Shown here: positions 48,200 to 58,800 of the stretch, one piece after another
Position numbering within the stretch: position 1 is the stretch's first letter
How the letters are laid out: every line of letters begins with the position of its first letter
NCBI GenBank assembly: GCA_963930655.1
Contig: OZ005605.1
Coordinates: 20,839,501 to 20,903,500, forward strand
Reading direction: 5' to 3'
From: Myrica gale
Taxonomy: Eukaryota; Streptophyta; Magnoliopsida; Fagales; Myricaceae
Length of the DNA stretch: 64,000 nucleotides
Made by a program: the position numbers and the translations under genes
Notes under the pieces: generated by a model
The model's database searches: none
What the model saw: the letters and a program-made list of their open reading frames with translations, nothing else
What the model was told of the DNA's origin: nothing

Positions 48200-48530
48200 G
48201 ACTTCCAGTAGCAGCTTCCGAGACCACAAATAAATGGCCCCTCAAACTGAGTCCTACGAGAGAGAAATTTCTATGGGAGGAACCAGAACAACAAGAAAAA
48301 CTGAGTCCTCCCCGCGGCCTCCATCCACACCCCTCTTGAACCTCATGAACTCCGCAATAGAATTGTTCTGGAAAAACTGCTCGACCGAGCCATCTTCGAG
48401 TGATGTGTTCGAAGGAGTAGAAGGATCCGGGTCTAATGGGAGTGGAAGCGGAAGCTGAATCACTGTTGGAAGTGGATGGGAGGGAAGATGTGGAAGAGAG
48501 TATTGACAAAGAGCTTGAGACCATTATTCT
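48200..48530 (-). pseudogene. Captured 5' end of an unidentified gene, frame broken
   Basis: On the minus strand, a CT-rich leader-like stretch (48540-48556) is followed by an ATG at 48524 and a Ser-rich frame beginning MVSSSLSILSSTSSLPSTSN. Beyond about 48460 the coding-like reading changes frame, continuing as LEDGSVEQFFQNNSIAEFMR in another frame down to about 48260. This looks like the start of a protein with a plastid-transit-like Ser-rich N-terminus that has since suffered an indel. I do not recognise the family. Confidence 0.45.
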
Positions 48531-48779
48531 CTCCGTAGAGAGAGAGAGAGCTAGAGAGAGTTTTGGGTGATTGGATAACCAGAAAACCGGAGAATTTTCA
48601 GTGACGCCCTTCTTCTGGTTATTGCGGTTAATACGGTTTACGAACCATACACAATCTGTATGATTTTATTCTTATTTTTTCATTTTTGTTTGGCTTTTAT
48701 GGAAGTAATACCTGTAATATCCGAGTTCCGGCTCCTTGGGTTCATGAAAGTAATACCCGTAATTTTCGAGTAGATTCTG

Positions 48780-49360
48780 AATCTGAAGCCATCCACAAGA
48801 GTTGTGAAAAAACTAGAGCTTTTCGATAGGTCTGTTGGGCCTTGTGGAAATGGTGTTCCAAAAAGCGTTATTCAAAGAATTGAAAGAGTGGAAATCAAGG
48901 AAAGAGAAGTTGATTGTGATCGCGAGCTCGAGACAGAAGGTAATGTGTTCAATGCAATTCGTTTCAGAAGACGAGGAGACAAAAGTTTTGATTGGTAGAA
49001 ATGCGGTAAATTAGACAGAAAAAAAAAAAATCTGAGAAATGTCTACATTTTCAAGAAGTGGAGGGTTCTCTCGAGGGTAAGGGTGGCTCAGTTAGGTTAC
49101 CATGAAAGAAAAGGTAAGGTGATATAAGGAGAATGAGCAACACAGAGTTGGCCAAGAGGATGCTTCCGGAACACGTGCCGAGGAGACTAAGAAATGTATA
49201 TTTGAGGATGCTAGAAAGAACAAATGTGGGAGTTGCAGGTATTACACAGGCTTCGGTGGATTCCATACACGAGAAGTGAAAGTCCGATAAAGAGGTGGAG
49301 TTGAAATTTGAAGGGCCTCTTGCGGTTGACATGAGAAGGACAAGGCTGAGACTTTAAGCT
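48780..49360 (+). pseudogene. Captured fragment of a CRM-domain (CRS1/CFM-type) organelle RNA splicing gene
   Basis: From 49082 one frame reads GGSVRLP, then RRMSNTELAKRMLPEH, RRLRN, LRMLERTNVGVAGITQASVD, SIHEK, and then KFEGPLAVDMRRT. This is the start of a CRM domain as in chloroplast group II intron splicing factors such as CFM3. Two positions expected to be Trp (after RLP and after IHEK) are TGA, at 49103-49105 and 49277-49279, each one base away from TGG. There is also a TAA at 49115-49117. The GxxG loop and the rest of the domain are missing beyond 49357. A frame at 48804-48998 may be the preceding part of the same gene in a shifted frame; that part is uncertain. Confidence 0.8.
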
Positions 49361-49401
49361 TTACGTAGAGTTTCAATTAAATAGAAGCTACAGGTCGTTT
49401 A

Positions 49402-49605
49402 AGAAATCACGTGCAATTGGTGGAGGTTGGCGTAGAAATGAAGGGTGACGTGTAAAATTATTCTGTTAATTAGGGTGACGGAGGGTAACAGAATGACTAA
49501 AATTTAAACGGGACGAAAACTAAAGGATTAAAAATTTGACTCATTAAGTTTATGGACTAAAAATGAAAATAAGGTAAAATCTAGTGACTAAAAAGTAAAT
49601 TTCCC
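49402..49605 (-). repeat. Right terminal inverted repeat of the MULE
   Basis: Reverse complement of 47792-47990 with moderate divergence. It ends AAATTTCCC directly before the target duplication. Confidence 0.88.
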
Positions 49606-50138
49606 TTAATTTTATCCACCACTTCCTCGCAGGAAAGATAAACAATTTCCCAATTTTATGCCCTCTTTTAATACAATTTTTTTGGATTATTTGATCTCAA
49701 AGTCCATTGTGTTTGCTCTACAAATAACATGGTTACGTGCACCACTTCCATACAAATTGACTTTGTTTAGGTTCAGATTTAATTTGGTCCCCATTTGATC
49801 GGTTCAAGATTATTTGCTGCTTTTGGTAGCCTAAACATGCGTGCCAAAAGGTGCAATTTTTACAATCCCTTGGTCAATTTCTACTGCTCTAATATACCTA
49901 CTTGATGGCGTGTGGAAATTTATGTCATCCTGCCTCTCAGAGGAAAACTGCATTCATTGCAACTAGCGGAAGAATGATTAATTGACAGAAGAACACAATT
50001 AAAATAATTTTATTTTATTTCCTTGGTTTCTAAAGTACTTGCCTTTTGAGATGGTACCACGATATATTTAATGATTTTTTAGGGTATTTTTCTTTTCTAT
50101 ACATTTCAATCTGAATCGACATTTGGGTTTGACTGTGA

Positions 50139-50519
50139 GAGGTTCGTTTTTATGTTTTTTCTAAAATTTAAATCTATTCACAAAAATATCATCGAACATT
50201 TTAAGAATTCAAACACAATTATCAATATATTTAACACAATTTCCAATAACTTTTTACTTTTTTATTTAACATAAATTTTCTCTCTTTATATTTTTTCACA
50301 TAACTTCAATATTTTTTATTAAACAATTACATCAAATCATTTACAATTTTTTTATAAAACACAAACACCTTCACGTTTACACAAACACCTATAAAACACT
50401 ATTCAACAAACATATTTTTTATTAACTTCATGTTTACACAAACACCTATAAAGCACTATTCAACAAAAATATTCACAATTTTTCTAAAATCTTACATTTT
50501 TTCCACACGAACACCACCC
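50139..50519 (-). repeat. MITE-like element, family A copy 3 (inverted, with an internal duplication)
   Basis: Read on the minus strand it follows copies 1, 2 and 4: tgtaagattttagaaaaattg, then atagtg.tttataggtgtttg, aattgtttaataaaaaat, and tttgaattcttaaaatgtt. An extra block of about 60 bp (acacaaacacctataaa twice, near 50383 and 50436 on the + strand) marks an internal tandem duplication. Confidence 0.7.
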
Positions 50520-51354
50520 AAGTGTGAAATATAAGATTTGTAACCATATTTTGTGTTAGGTGACCTTAAAATTTAAATAATTTTAATCACTCTAAAATTT
50601 TGGTTTAAATAAAATATTTATAAAATGATCTTTTTTCTATCAAATTATTTATTTTTGTTATGATACATATAAAAACAACACCGCCACCCGATGTCTTTTT
50701 TAACTAAAGATATATTTCTCTGAACACAACAAACACCCAAAAAAAACAAAAACAAAAACAAGACCGAAGAGAAGTGAGGAGCAATCTCGAGGAAATCTGG
50801 GAAAAATTGAGTCGAAGGATATAAGTGACATTGAATAAAAAGACAAAGACCTACCCGTCATTGACCATTTCTTGGTGTTCGCTCTCTTGGCTTTTATTAA
50901 CTTGGGTCTATCGCGGCGGACCGTATTAAAGAATTGTCGACCCAATGAATTTTATATTTTTGTCCATATTGACATGAATAAGAGGACCCCAAGGCTTCTG
51001 GTCCGCAGTGTAATGGGGACTCCTCGTCGCCTTTTTTTGTTTAAGAAAATTTGAAATTACTGCCTCAATTTTTATAAGATTTTTAAAAATGACCTAAATT
51101 TATAGATTTGATAAATCATTGCTTAAATTTAGGATATGCTTGCAAAATAATAATAAACTGTACTTGGTCACATATGCAAACCTGAAATTCGACTTCAAAG
51201 AGAGAGAGGCATTATGAGGTTCCAACCTTTGATCACTTTCTGAGAAAAATTTATGTGTGTACCATGTTTCATGTGCATGCCAACAAGGGTTCTACGAATT
51301 TGTTGCTTACCTAGAAGTTTTCTTCCATATGGTCTAAATTAAGTTTGGAAAAAA

Positions 51355-51705
51355 AATATAAATTTTAGTCATGAACTATTATAGATTTTACATTTTGCAC
51401 TCTAAACTATCATGTTTAAGACATTGTTTCCACAAATTACTCATTTCTAATACATTGCACCCCGTTTATTTTTTAAAAAATTAAATTTGATGAAAATTGA
51501 CAATTTTTTTAATACGAAATGCCAATTATATCTTTAAAAAAGTCACGTGAATAGCATGATTTGAAGGGCATAATCATCATTTCCCTTTTAAAAAGTTCAA
51601 TTTGACAAAAAAAATTAGAAAGAAGGTACAATGTGTTAGGAATTAATAATTTGTTGGTACAATATCTCAAACATGATAATTTAGGGTACAAGTCGGGGAT
51701 AAAGT
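51355..51705. repeat. Foldback element, imperfect inverted arms
   Basis: Left arm ctaaactatcatgtttaagacattg and right arm caatatctcaaacatgataatttag pair closely, as do tacattgcacc and ggtacaatgtg further inside. No coding capacity. Confidence 0.75.
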
Positions 51706-52139
51706 GTGCTTTTTCATATAAATTTCTTGGTTTCTTAATTCTTCACGGACTATAGCTTAATGCTATAGAAGTTGGTTAGTTTAAATCAAACTCTTAATAA
51801 AAGACTTTTTTCCTTCGAATATATTCCTCTCCATATCTTTGTTTTTCTAGATTAGGTGAAGACCTTTTGACAAAGATCGTATCAAAATTGATTATTGTTT
51901 GAATTATTTAATTGGAAAATGATTAGATAACCTTTTTTTAATAGAAACTCCTCAAAGATTCATACTCTTTCAACTCATTCTTTGAAAAAGGAAATATTAG
52001 ATTGAGAATTTGTAAGCAACTAGATTACTCTGGAATCATGCAAAAGGTCAGTTCCAGCAGGTCATACATCCCAATTAGTGCCCTCTAATGAATTGGGGTT
52101 AACTAATCAAGTGTTGTCCCATGAAGAAGAATTTTTCAG

Positions 52140-52640
52140 ATGATTGGTTTCCATCAGTGGCTGCCACGTGCGTGGTGGGTTGGCCTATCACTTACTAGGA
52201 TGTGGCACAAAACAAAACAAAACAAACCAAACCAGATTGTCCAGGAACATGCAATAATTCCCAATTGGGGAAAGGCAGGATATGTTTATCTCATTTGGGG
52301 CTTGGCAATGATATGCTGGGTCGCTGACAACGACCACATGACACTCCCATTCCTCTATTTTGAGCGGCGTGCCGCGTCTAATGGTTGGCTTAGAAGCTCT
52401 TGGGTTTTCTTTGAAGACAGCAAGAGGAAGAGATCCTTCCCATTAGTAAAGCAAAGACACAATATTTCTATGAACTTCATTGATTACACTATGAACGCAG
52501 TATACAAAAGAATTATAGTAGGCACACGATTACATACAATGAACCGGAGATACAGAGGATATCCTCTAGATCTAAGAATCGGAATATGTATTGATATTGG
52601 AATGACATCTGCTGCCATCATCAATCTCTTACAACGGTGA
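52140..52640 (+). other. Unidentified 166-codon open frame
   Basis: Runs from ATG 52140 to a stop at 52638-52640, ending about 190 bp before the KTN80 stop on the opposite strand. The translation has a Lys/Asn-rich stretch from an (aaaac)n-like repeat and a possible hydrophobic segment (YVYLIWGLAMICWVA). I recognise no family, motif or splice structure. A long frame by chance is possible, and a lineage-specific gene or repeat-derived frame cannot be excluded. Confidence 0.2.
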
Positions 52641-52832
52641 GTAAGGATGATGCTTCACACCGTAGCACTCTCTACTGACAAAAGCATGGAATGATGCTGA
52701 ATGGCTGAGGAATTAGACAAAATTGTGTGATGTGAGGATCCATAAGTCAAGGCGAGAAGTTTACTATGTTTATATGTAGCCCCCCTTGAAAGGGTGTTGG
52801 TGGAGTTGCCTTTTCTCGCAAGCAGAAATTTG

Positions 52833-55800
52833 TTAGCATCGCAGCATGGGCAATGATTCTTGAAGAACTAAATTCAATTCCTGAGCAGATTTGGCCAGCA
52901 AACCACCCTTCCTGCAGCAAAATCAAGAGGGAGAATTTTATGTCTAGAGCGTTCAGTTTGCTTGGAAAGACGAACAGACTGCTCGGGAAAAGGCATTCCG
53001 CATAATCAAAAGCAAGTGCACCTTGCAATCGACCATTAAAGGTTCGGCATGCCATACTAAACCTGAAAAAATTTGCAGTTTTTTAAGCGTGAAACTCAAG
53101 ATCACATGCTAACCTTACAAGTCCTGGGAGAATTTTCTGGATCTTTTGCAGCTGGATAAAACACTGCTTACAGCATTCTAGCCTGTGATTGAATTGCATG
53201 TATTAGAAAGTTCATCACACCAAGTAAATCTCACTCACCCATACCCACCCAAGAAGTAAAAGCAAAATGTCCTACAACTGTATAAATTACCAAACCTTTG
53301 CTCTGCATGAAGATCAACACCAACAGCAGGAGGTGCGGAAATGGTTGAGTGGATCACTGGGCCAAAGACTGCTACAAGCTTCAGTAGCATATCCAATGAC
53401 ACATTTGCGTGCCTGTAACATTTGCACCACAAGAATATACGTATCACAATGTATACGTTAACCCCAATGAATTTGGGTAAACTACCACCTTCCCTTGATC
53501 CAAAATAAATGGTAGATTAAAAAGCACTAAGTATATCTGGACACCCTTTAGTAGCATAAATGGTAGAGATGACAATAACTCATATGGATCATTTTCTTTT
53601 TCCAGAGTTGAATTCCCTCCCATACTAATTACATTGCCAAAAGGTCAAGGAGCTACAGTCAGGAGTCCAGACGAGTAGAATGGAGTCATGCTAAAGCCTC
53701 TGGGCCTGCAGATCGTGAGAACCTAATATATACTCTTTATGAACCATGTAAGAAAGTTCATTAATATCAACGGTTATAGCTCTAGTTGCATTGTAGTGTC
53801 CCACATATTTTAAGTACTAAACTAAGATAGTATAAAATCCCAGCCCAATCATCTTCCAGCCCCTAGCATTATGAATTTGCTTAACATCTTATGTTTAAAA
53901 TAATTACCTTTCTACCTTGCTGTCGAGCAAGCCCAAAAGCACAGGAAGCAAGCAAGAAAACAGATCCAATGTGAGAGTCTCCATTTTCTCCATGACAACA
54001 CTGGTCACTTCAGCTTGCACCTGCACCAGGATCAGATGAATATTAGAACAACCAAATATACGAGAAGAAAAGCTCTAGTTATTAGTTGGTACTAGTACAA
54101 TAATATAAGCTATACACTCAAACTCTTCCAATAAATACCCACAGAATGATCTGGCAGCTTCTGCAGTGCATTAATAGCACCTTTGATATCGTTCCGCTCC
54201 CAAAAATGCCGCACTACCTGTAAGTTCATAATGAATCTCCTATACATCACTTCCAGCATAAAAACAGTTTTAGAAAGAAGTCTTCATCTAAGATCAAGTA
54301 CTGTCCTTAAGCAACATGTGGTAAACATTTCTTTGCTCTTTCCCCCTCTTCCCAATCTACATACCAGCAGAGAAGTTTCTTCTATGATTATAAAAAACAA
54401 TCTCAGATGAATTTACAAGTTGATAATTTGACGAAATAATGCATACTAAATGGCAATACATCAAGGGGCAAGTCAATACATTGGGCTTGCAGAGGTTACC
54501 CTGATAGGGTGCATTCACCCATGTCAAGTTGCACAGAAATCTTGGTAATAACTAATGACCCAATGCATCTCATGTCATGACTTAATTATTCGATTTGCTT
54601 AACAAAGTAAGGTTACCTGCAATTTTGTTAAGCGGGAGCGAAGAGTACTTATGAATACTTCATGAGTCTGCATGAGATCTTCAGTAATATCCGTATCATT
54701 TGCTGAAGTCAATTCTCTTCCAGAAGTTTGGGGTACTCGTTTCTGCCAATTATAAAACAATGTGAAACGATAATTAAACAAGTTTAGTTAACCAAAAGTT
54801 AGAATGCGTATACCTACGAGTCTCCACATAAAACATCCTCAAGAGACGCACTGTAAATAAATGTTTTCGAAAAAAGGAGAGATTTTTTTGAGAAAAATAG
54901 GAGCAGATCTTTGATCCTCAATAGCCAGTCACACTAATTAATGATGAAAAAATTTATATGGTCAAAATAAATGGAATCATCCCATGATCCAAATCATCTT
55001 GGATTATTAAATGAGAAATTTCCCAAGGGGTTATTGAAGCTAATCCAAATATAATGATTATATGTCTAGCAGAAAAGTTCCAGCTTCAAAAAAGTCCAAT
55101 GACTTCTCAAATATACAAAATTCAAAAGTATCCAGTTAAAAGTTTGAATTTTCGAGCCTCATGTTAGTCAGGACCTAGACAATGAAGACCAGGATCTGCA
55201 AAGGCAATATAGTTGCCATTATGAAATATTCCTATATTGTAGAAAAGCTTTCCTTTTCAGATGGAAAATTTTTTACCACCACGGTAAGAGTTATATCCAT
55301 TTCGGGTATCACACGAGGCATGGTAGATGCTTGATCTTCATTGCTATTGACACTTTCTCTTCTTTCAAACCTCTCAACCAGAGAGCGGGTCCTTCCTTGT
55401 ACAACAACAACTGCCAAAAATGGATTCACGAAGCATCAAGATCCATTCCAATCTATATTCTATAAAAAACAGTGGGAGAAAATGTGAACCTCCATTGACT
55501 ATTTTAACAGAGCTCGTCCCTTTGCTACAATGGAGAGATTCATCACCTGAGACATAACAAGAAAACTTCTTATTACTGATAAAGACAATAAACCTATTTC
55601 CCAGATCATCATTAAAAATTATTAATATAGGCCTATGAAATAATGACTAAAATAAACATGCCCGGCTAACCCTAGGATGAGGTAAAAAGAAAAGGTACTG
55701 GGTCAGCAAACATACACTAGAGGATAGATAATTTACATATTTGGAGGAAAAGGCTAACAGAAAATGCCCAGACTTCGGTACTTGTCCGGTTAAGCACTCG

Positions 55801-58800
55801 TATTAATCAACAAACAATACAAGCGGTGGAGAGTGGTGAGGTAAAAATTTCAGTTTGTGCTAAAAGTGAAAACCCAATCCAGGAATTGGCAAAATACATA
55901 TTCAAATGCTTCCTATATCAGGGCAAGCCTCAGAAGTCAGCTGTACGCAGTATGATCTATGACAGGGAATACTAGACTACTGAGAAATTCATACACATAC
56001 TAGCTGGAATTGGACATGTATAAGAAAGCATAAAGGACAAACGAATGCATGAATCAGAAGGTAATTGCTGCAACAATCATCAGAAGGTGTTTTCCTACCA
56101 TACACAAACAGACCATCGTTTTTTAGAAGCAAGAGAAGTGATTAGGCTTATATTGAAAGTGTTGTAAGACATGTCGGGTATACTTGACTAACCACAGTCC
56201 GACGAGGTAAATGGTACAAGACTTTGGTTGAGTGATCTGAGACTGAAGGGTTGAGAAGTCGATGGGTAAATGGAGAGGGAAACTTTGCGGATAGGAGAGA
56301 TAAGTGGGGGAGAGGGAAGAGATGAAATAATTAATCAATGAAAAAAATATTGATTTCAATGGTAAACGGATGGCACTATACTATAAGAACTTACCGCTTT
56401 CCTGACTAGAGGGTGTCTGAGGTGATAAAAATTTTTCAAACTTCTCAGCAACACCTTCAATATTAGAATCTTTTTCGTCAGAGGAATCTCTACACCCTTC
56501 TACTGATGCAAATTTGGATTGGATGTTTGACTTTATTGGACCATCTAAATTGCTCGTGACATTGCTCAAAGATCCAGTTTCAACAGCTTCTGGCAGCCCA
56601 TCAAGCTCAACTTTGCTATTTGATGGTCTCCGTGCATGAGCTGGTTTGAGCAACATACCACGTTTTGTCCTTGAAAAGGTTATAGCATCTTTTCCAGAAA
56701 TGGTCCCATCTCTTCCATCCGGACTGTCCCTAGGTACAATGCTAGGCACAACAAATGCCTTGTCAGGTACTTTTTCCATAGATCTCGCATTTAACCCTAT
56801 TGCAGCACTTTGCTTCTGAGTTGGCAGACAACTGATTTCCTTTATATCCAATGGGGGTGCCACTTTCGGAGAACTGAAGGACTCAAGTCTCCGTGAGACT
56901 AGAGGCTTTCCACCAGTAGCTTTACAAAAAAGAGAAAACAGCACATTAGAGAAAGTACAATGAAAACGGAGGGGAAATAAATCATAAAAACGCTTAAACA
57001 TTCATGGTAAGTCAGCTTGTAAGTAGTGTCAGTGGATCAAAGTAAACTCCTCTGAAAGTCTCTGTCCACTGTATACCACATTCCACATCCTAGACCTCCA
57101 CCCCAGATTAAGCAGTGTCGAACCAAATCCTATCTATTTTCATACTCCAGAACCCAGAACAGCTCCGAAATCACGCAAGGTCAAACTTAGCGAGGGATCA
57201 GAAAACCAGCTAGAATTTCAGCAAATCGAGTGCTAGATAAACTTTGCCTTCAGATTCAGTTGCTTCAGTGCAAGCCAAACCAACTCTTAACACGGGCTCT
57301 GGGTCTGTGTTGCAAAAGGCAGCAGATTTTCCTTTACCTAGATATCATGTATGAAACTGGATTTCTCGTCCATAAATCAATTTGTCTAATCTGTAGGAAG
57401 TTACTACTTAGTCTATTCGTCATATAAACTTTAAATATGCTACACGCAAACAGATTTGAAAAATGATCATAAACCAACCCGTTCATCTTGAAACCACTAT
57501 GCCATGTCAGCCCATGCCATGACGTGCAACAAGAACATGTACAATAGTTTTCCATCACAACTGCAGACCCAATTACATAAAAATATATATGCTTAACCAT
57601 TTTGTGGGGACTATGGACTCTATGATTCTTTGATAATCACGACCCTCACTCTTGCTTTAAGATCACACTGTAGTAACATTCTGGCCAGATCAGACCCAGT
57701 GCACTCTCAATCTGTCAACACCACCATTGGTTAAGCTCAACCAGCACAAAACGCTAAGCATCTAGAAATTCATGGATATTCAAAATGATACTCATTTTGA
57801 ACTTACAAAATGAAGCGATGCAAATTTTGAGGAAAACAAGCCACTTCCAATGTCTGCCATAAAAGAGATAACTAAGAAAAGAAGGGGGGGGGGGGAATAG
57901 AAAAAATGAACTTGTATGTGAAGTCATAACTAAGAAAAATGTTCTCTGATGCGACTTATCTTAAATTTAACTTGTTCCGTCCCTTTTGTACATATAGCTC
58001 GAGGGGGAAAGACATAACAAACCAAGGTAAATAATCCTGTCAGGCAGCTTCTGCTTACACTAAACTCCACATTTCTAAATGTTAGACAAGTAGAAGGTTC
58101 CACGCCCTTGGATAAGGACCATATTTAGAATGGATGCATGAATGAAAAATGGTATTACAACGTGAGGATTCAGTGAATAATCAACTGCTAGAAAACTAAG
58201 AAAAACATCAGAAACATTATAAAAACTTACAATCCACATATATGTTCTTTATCTCTTTCGTCTCATGATCAGGAGAAATGCACTGCAAAGCTGAAGTTGA
58301 CCTGATAACACTTCCTACTTTCTCTGAAGAATGACTTCCCCGGAAATTAAGTTTAATGCTCTGCTCCGCAGAGTCATTTTGCTCAGGTTTCGAATTAACT
58401 GCATATGGCTCAATAAGCTGTCACAGGTAACACAATATAAATTGAGTTAAAAAAAGATCAACTTTTGTAAAGGTAAAGGGGGGCAAGAAAGAAAAAGTTA
58501 GAAGAAAAGATAGAGGTGAATACCGATATATCTGCTGCCCAAACTCCTACAGAATTCCGATAGTATGAGCAAGCCAGAAGTTTTCCATCATGAATGCATA
58601 GATCACCAAGCGTTGACCATCCCATATCAACAGCATCATGACATATTACGGGTTCCCATGAGTACACCTAATATGGCAAACATGGAAATATGAAGTCAAT
58701 GTACCGTCCCGAATCAATCTTCTAAAACTTCAGGATTGGGGCAATCCAAACCTTCAAACTATCTTCCGCCCCAGAAAATAGGGTCCTCCCATCAGGATGA

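Larger units (their letters stand above)
47783..49614. mobile_element. Pack-MULE-like element with 9-bp target duplication
   Basis: The element body is 47792-49605 (1,814 bp), flanked by the perfect 9-bp direct repeat ttaatttta at 47783-47791 and 49606-49614. It starts GGGAAATTT and ends AAATTTCCC. The inverted termini are about 200 bp. A 9-bp duplication, long termini and a terminal G are the marks of Mutator-like elements. There is no transposase. The interior instead holds two decayed plant gene fragments in opposite orientation, the definition of a Pack-MULE. It sits about 0.7 kb upstream of the BRD4-like start and about 3.2 kb beyond the KTN80 stop. Confidence 0.9.
49615..52832. other. 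Intergenic between the MULE and the KTN80 3' end
   Basis: AT-rich. It includes family A copy 3 (50139-50519), a foldback at 51355-51705 and an unidentified 166-codon frame at 52140-52640. The KTN80 3' untranslated region probably occupies some of the last 200-300 bases. Confidence 0.45.

Noticed and set aside
48234..48458. Plus-strand frame starting MAPQTESYER inside the MULE
   Set aside because: It is the complement of the captured gene 5' end, whose CT-rich leader and start codon fit the minus strand better.
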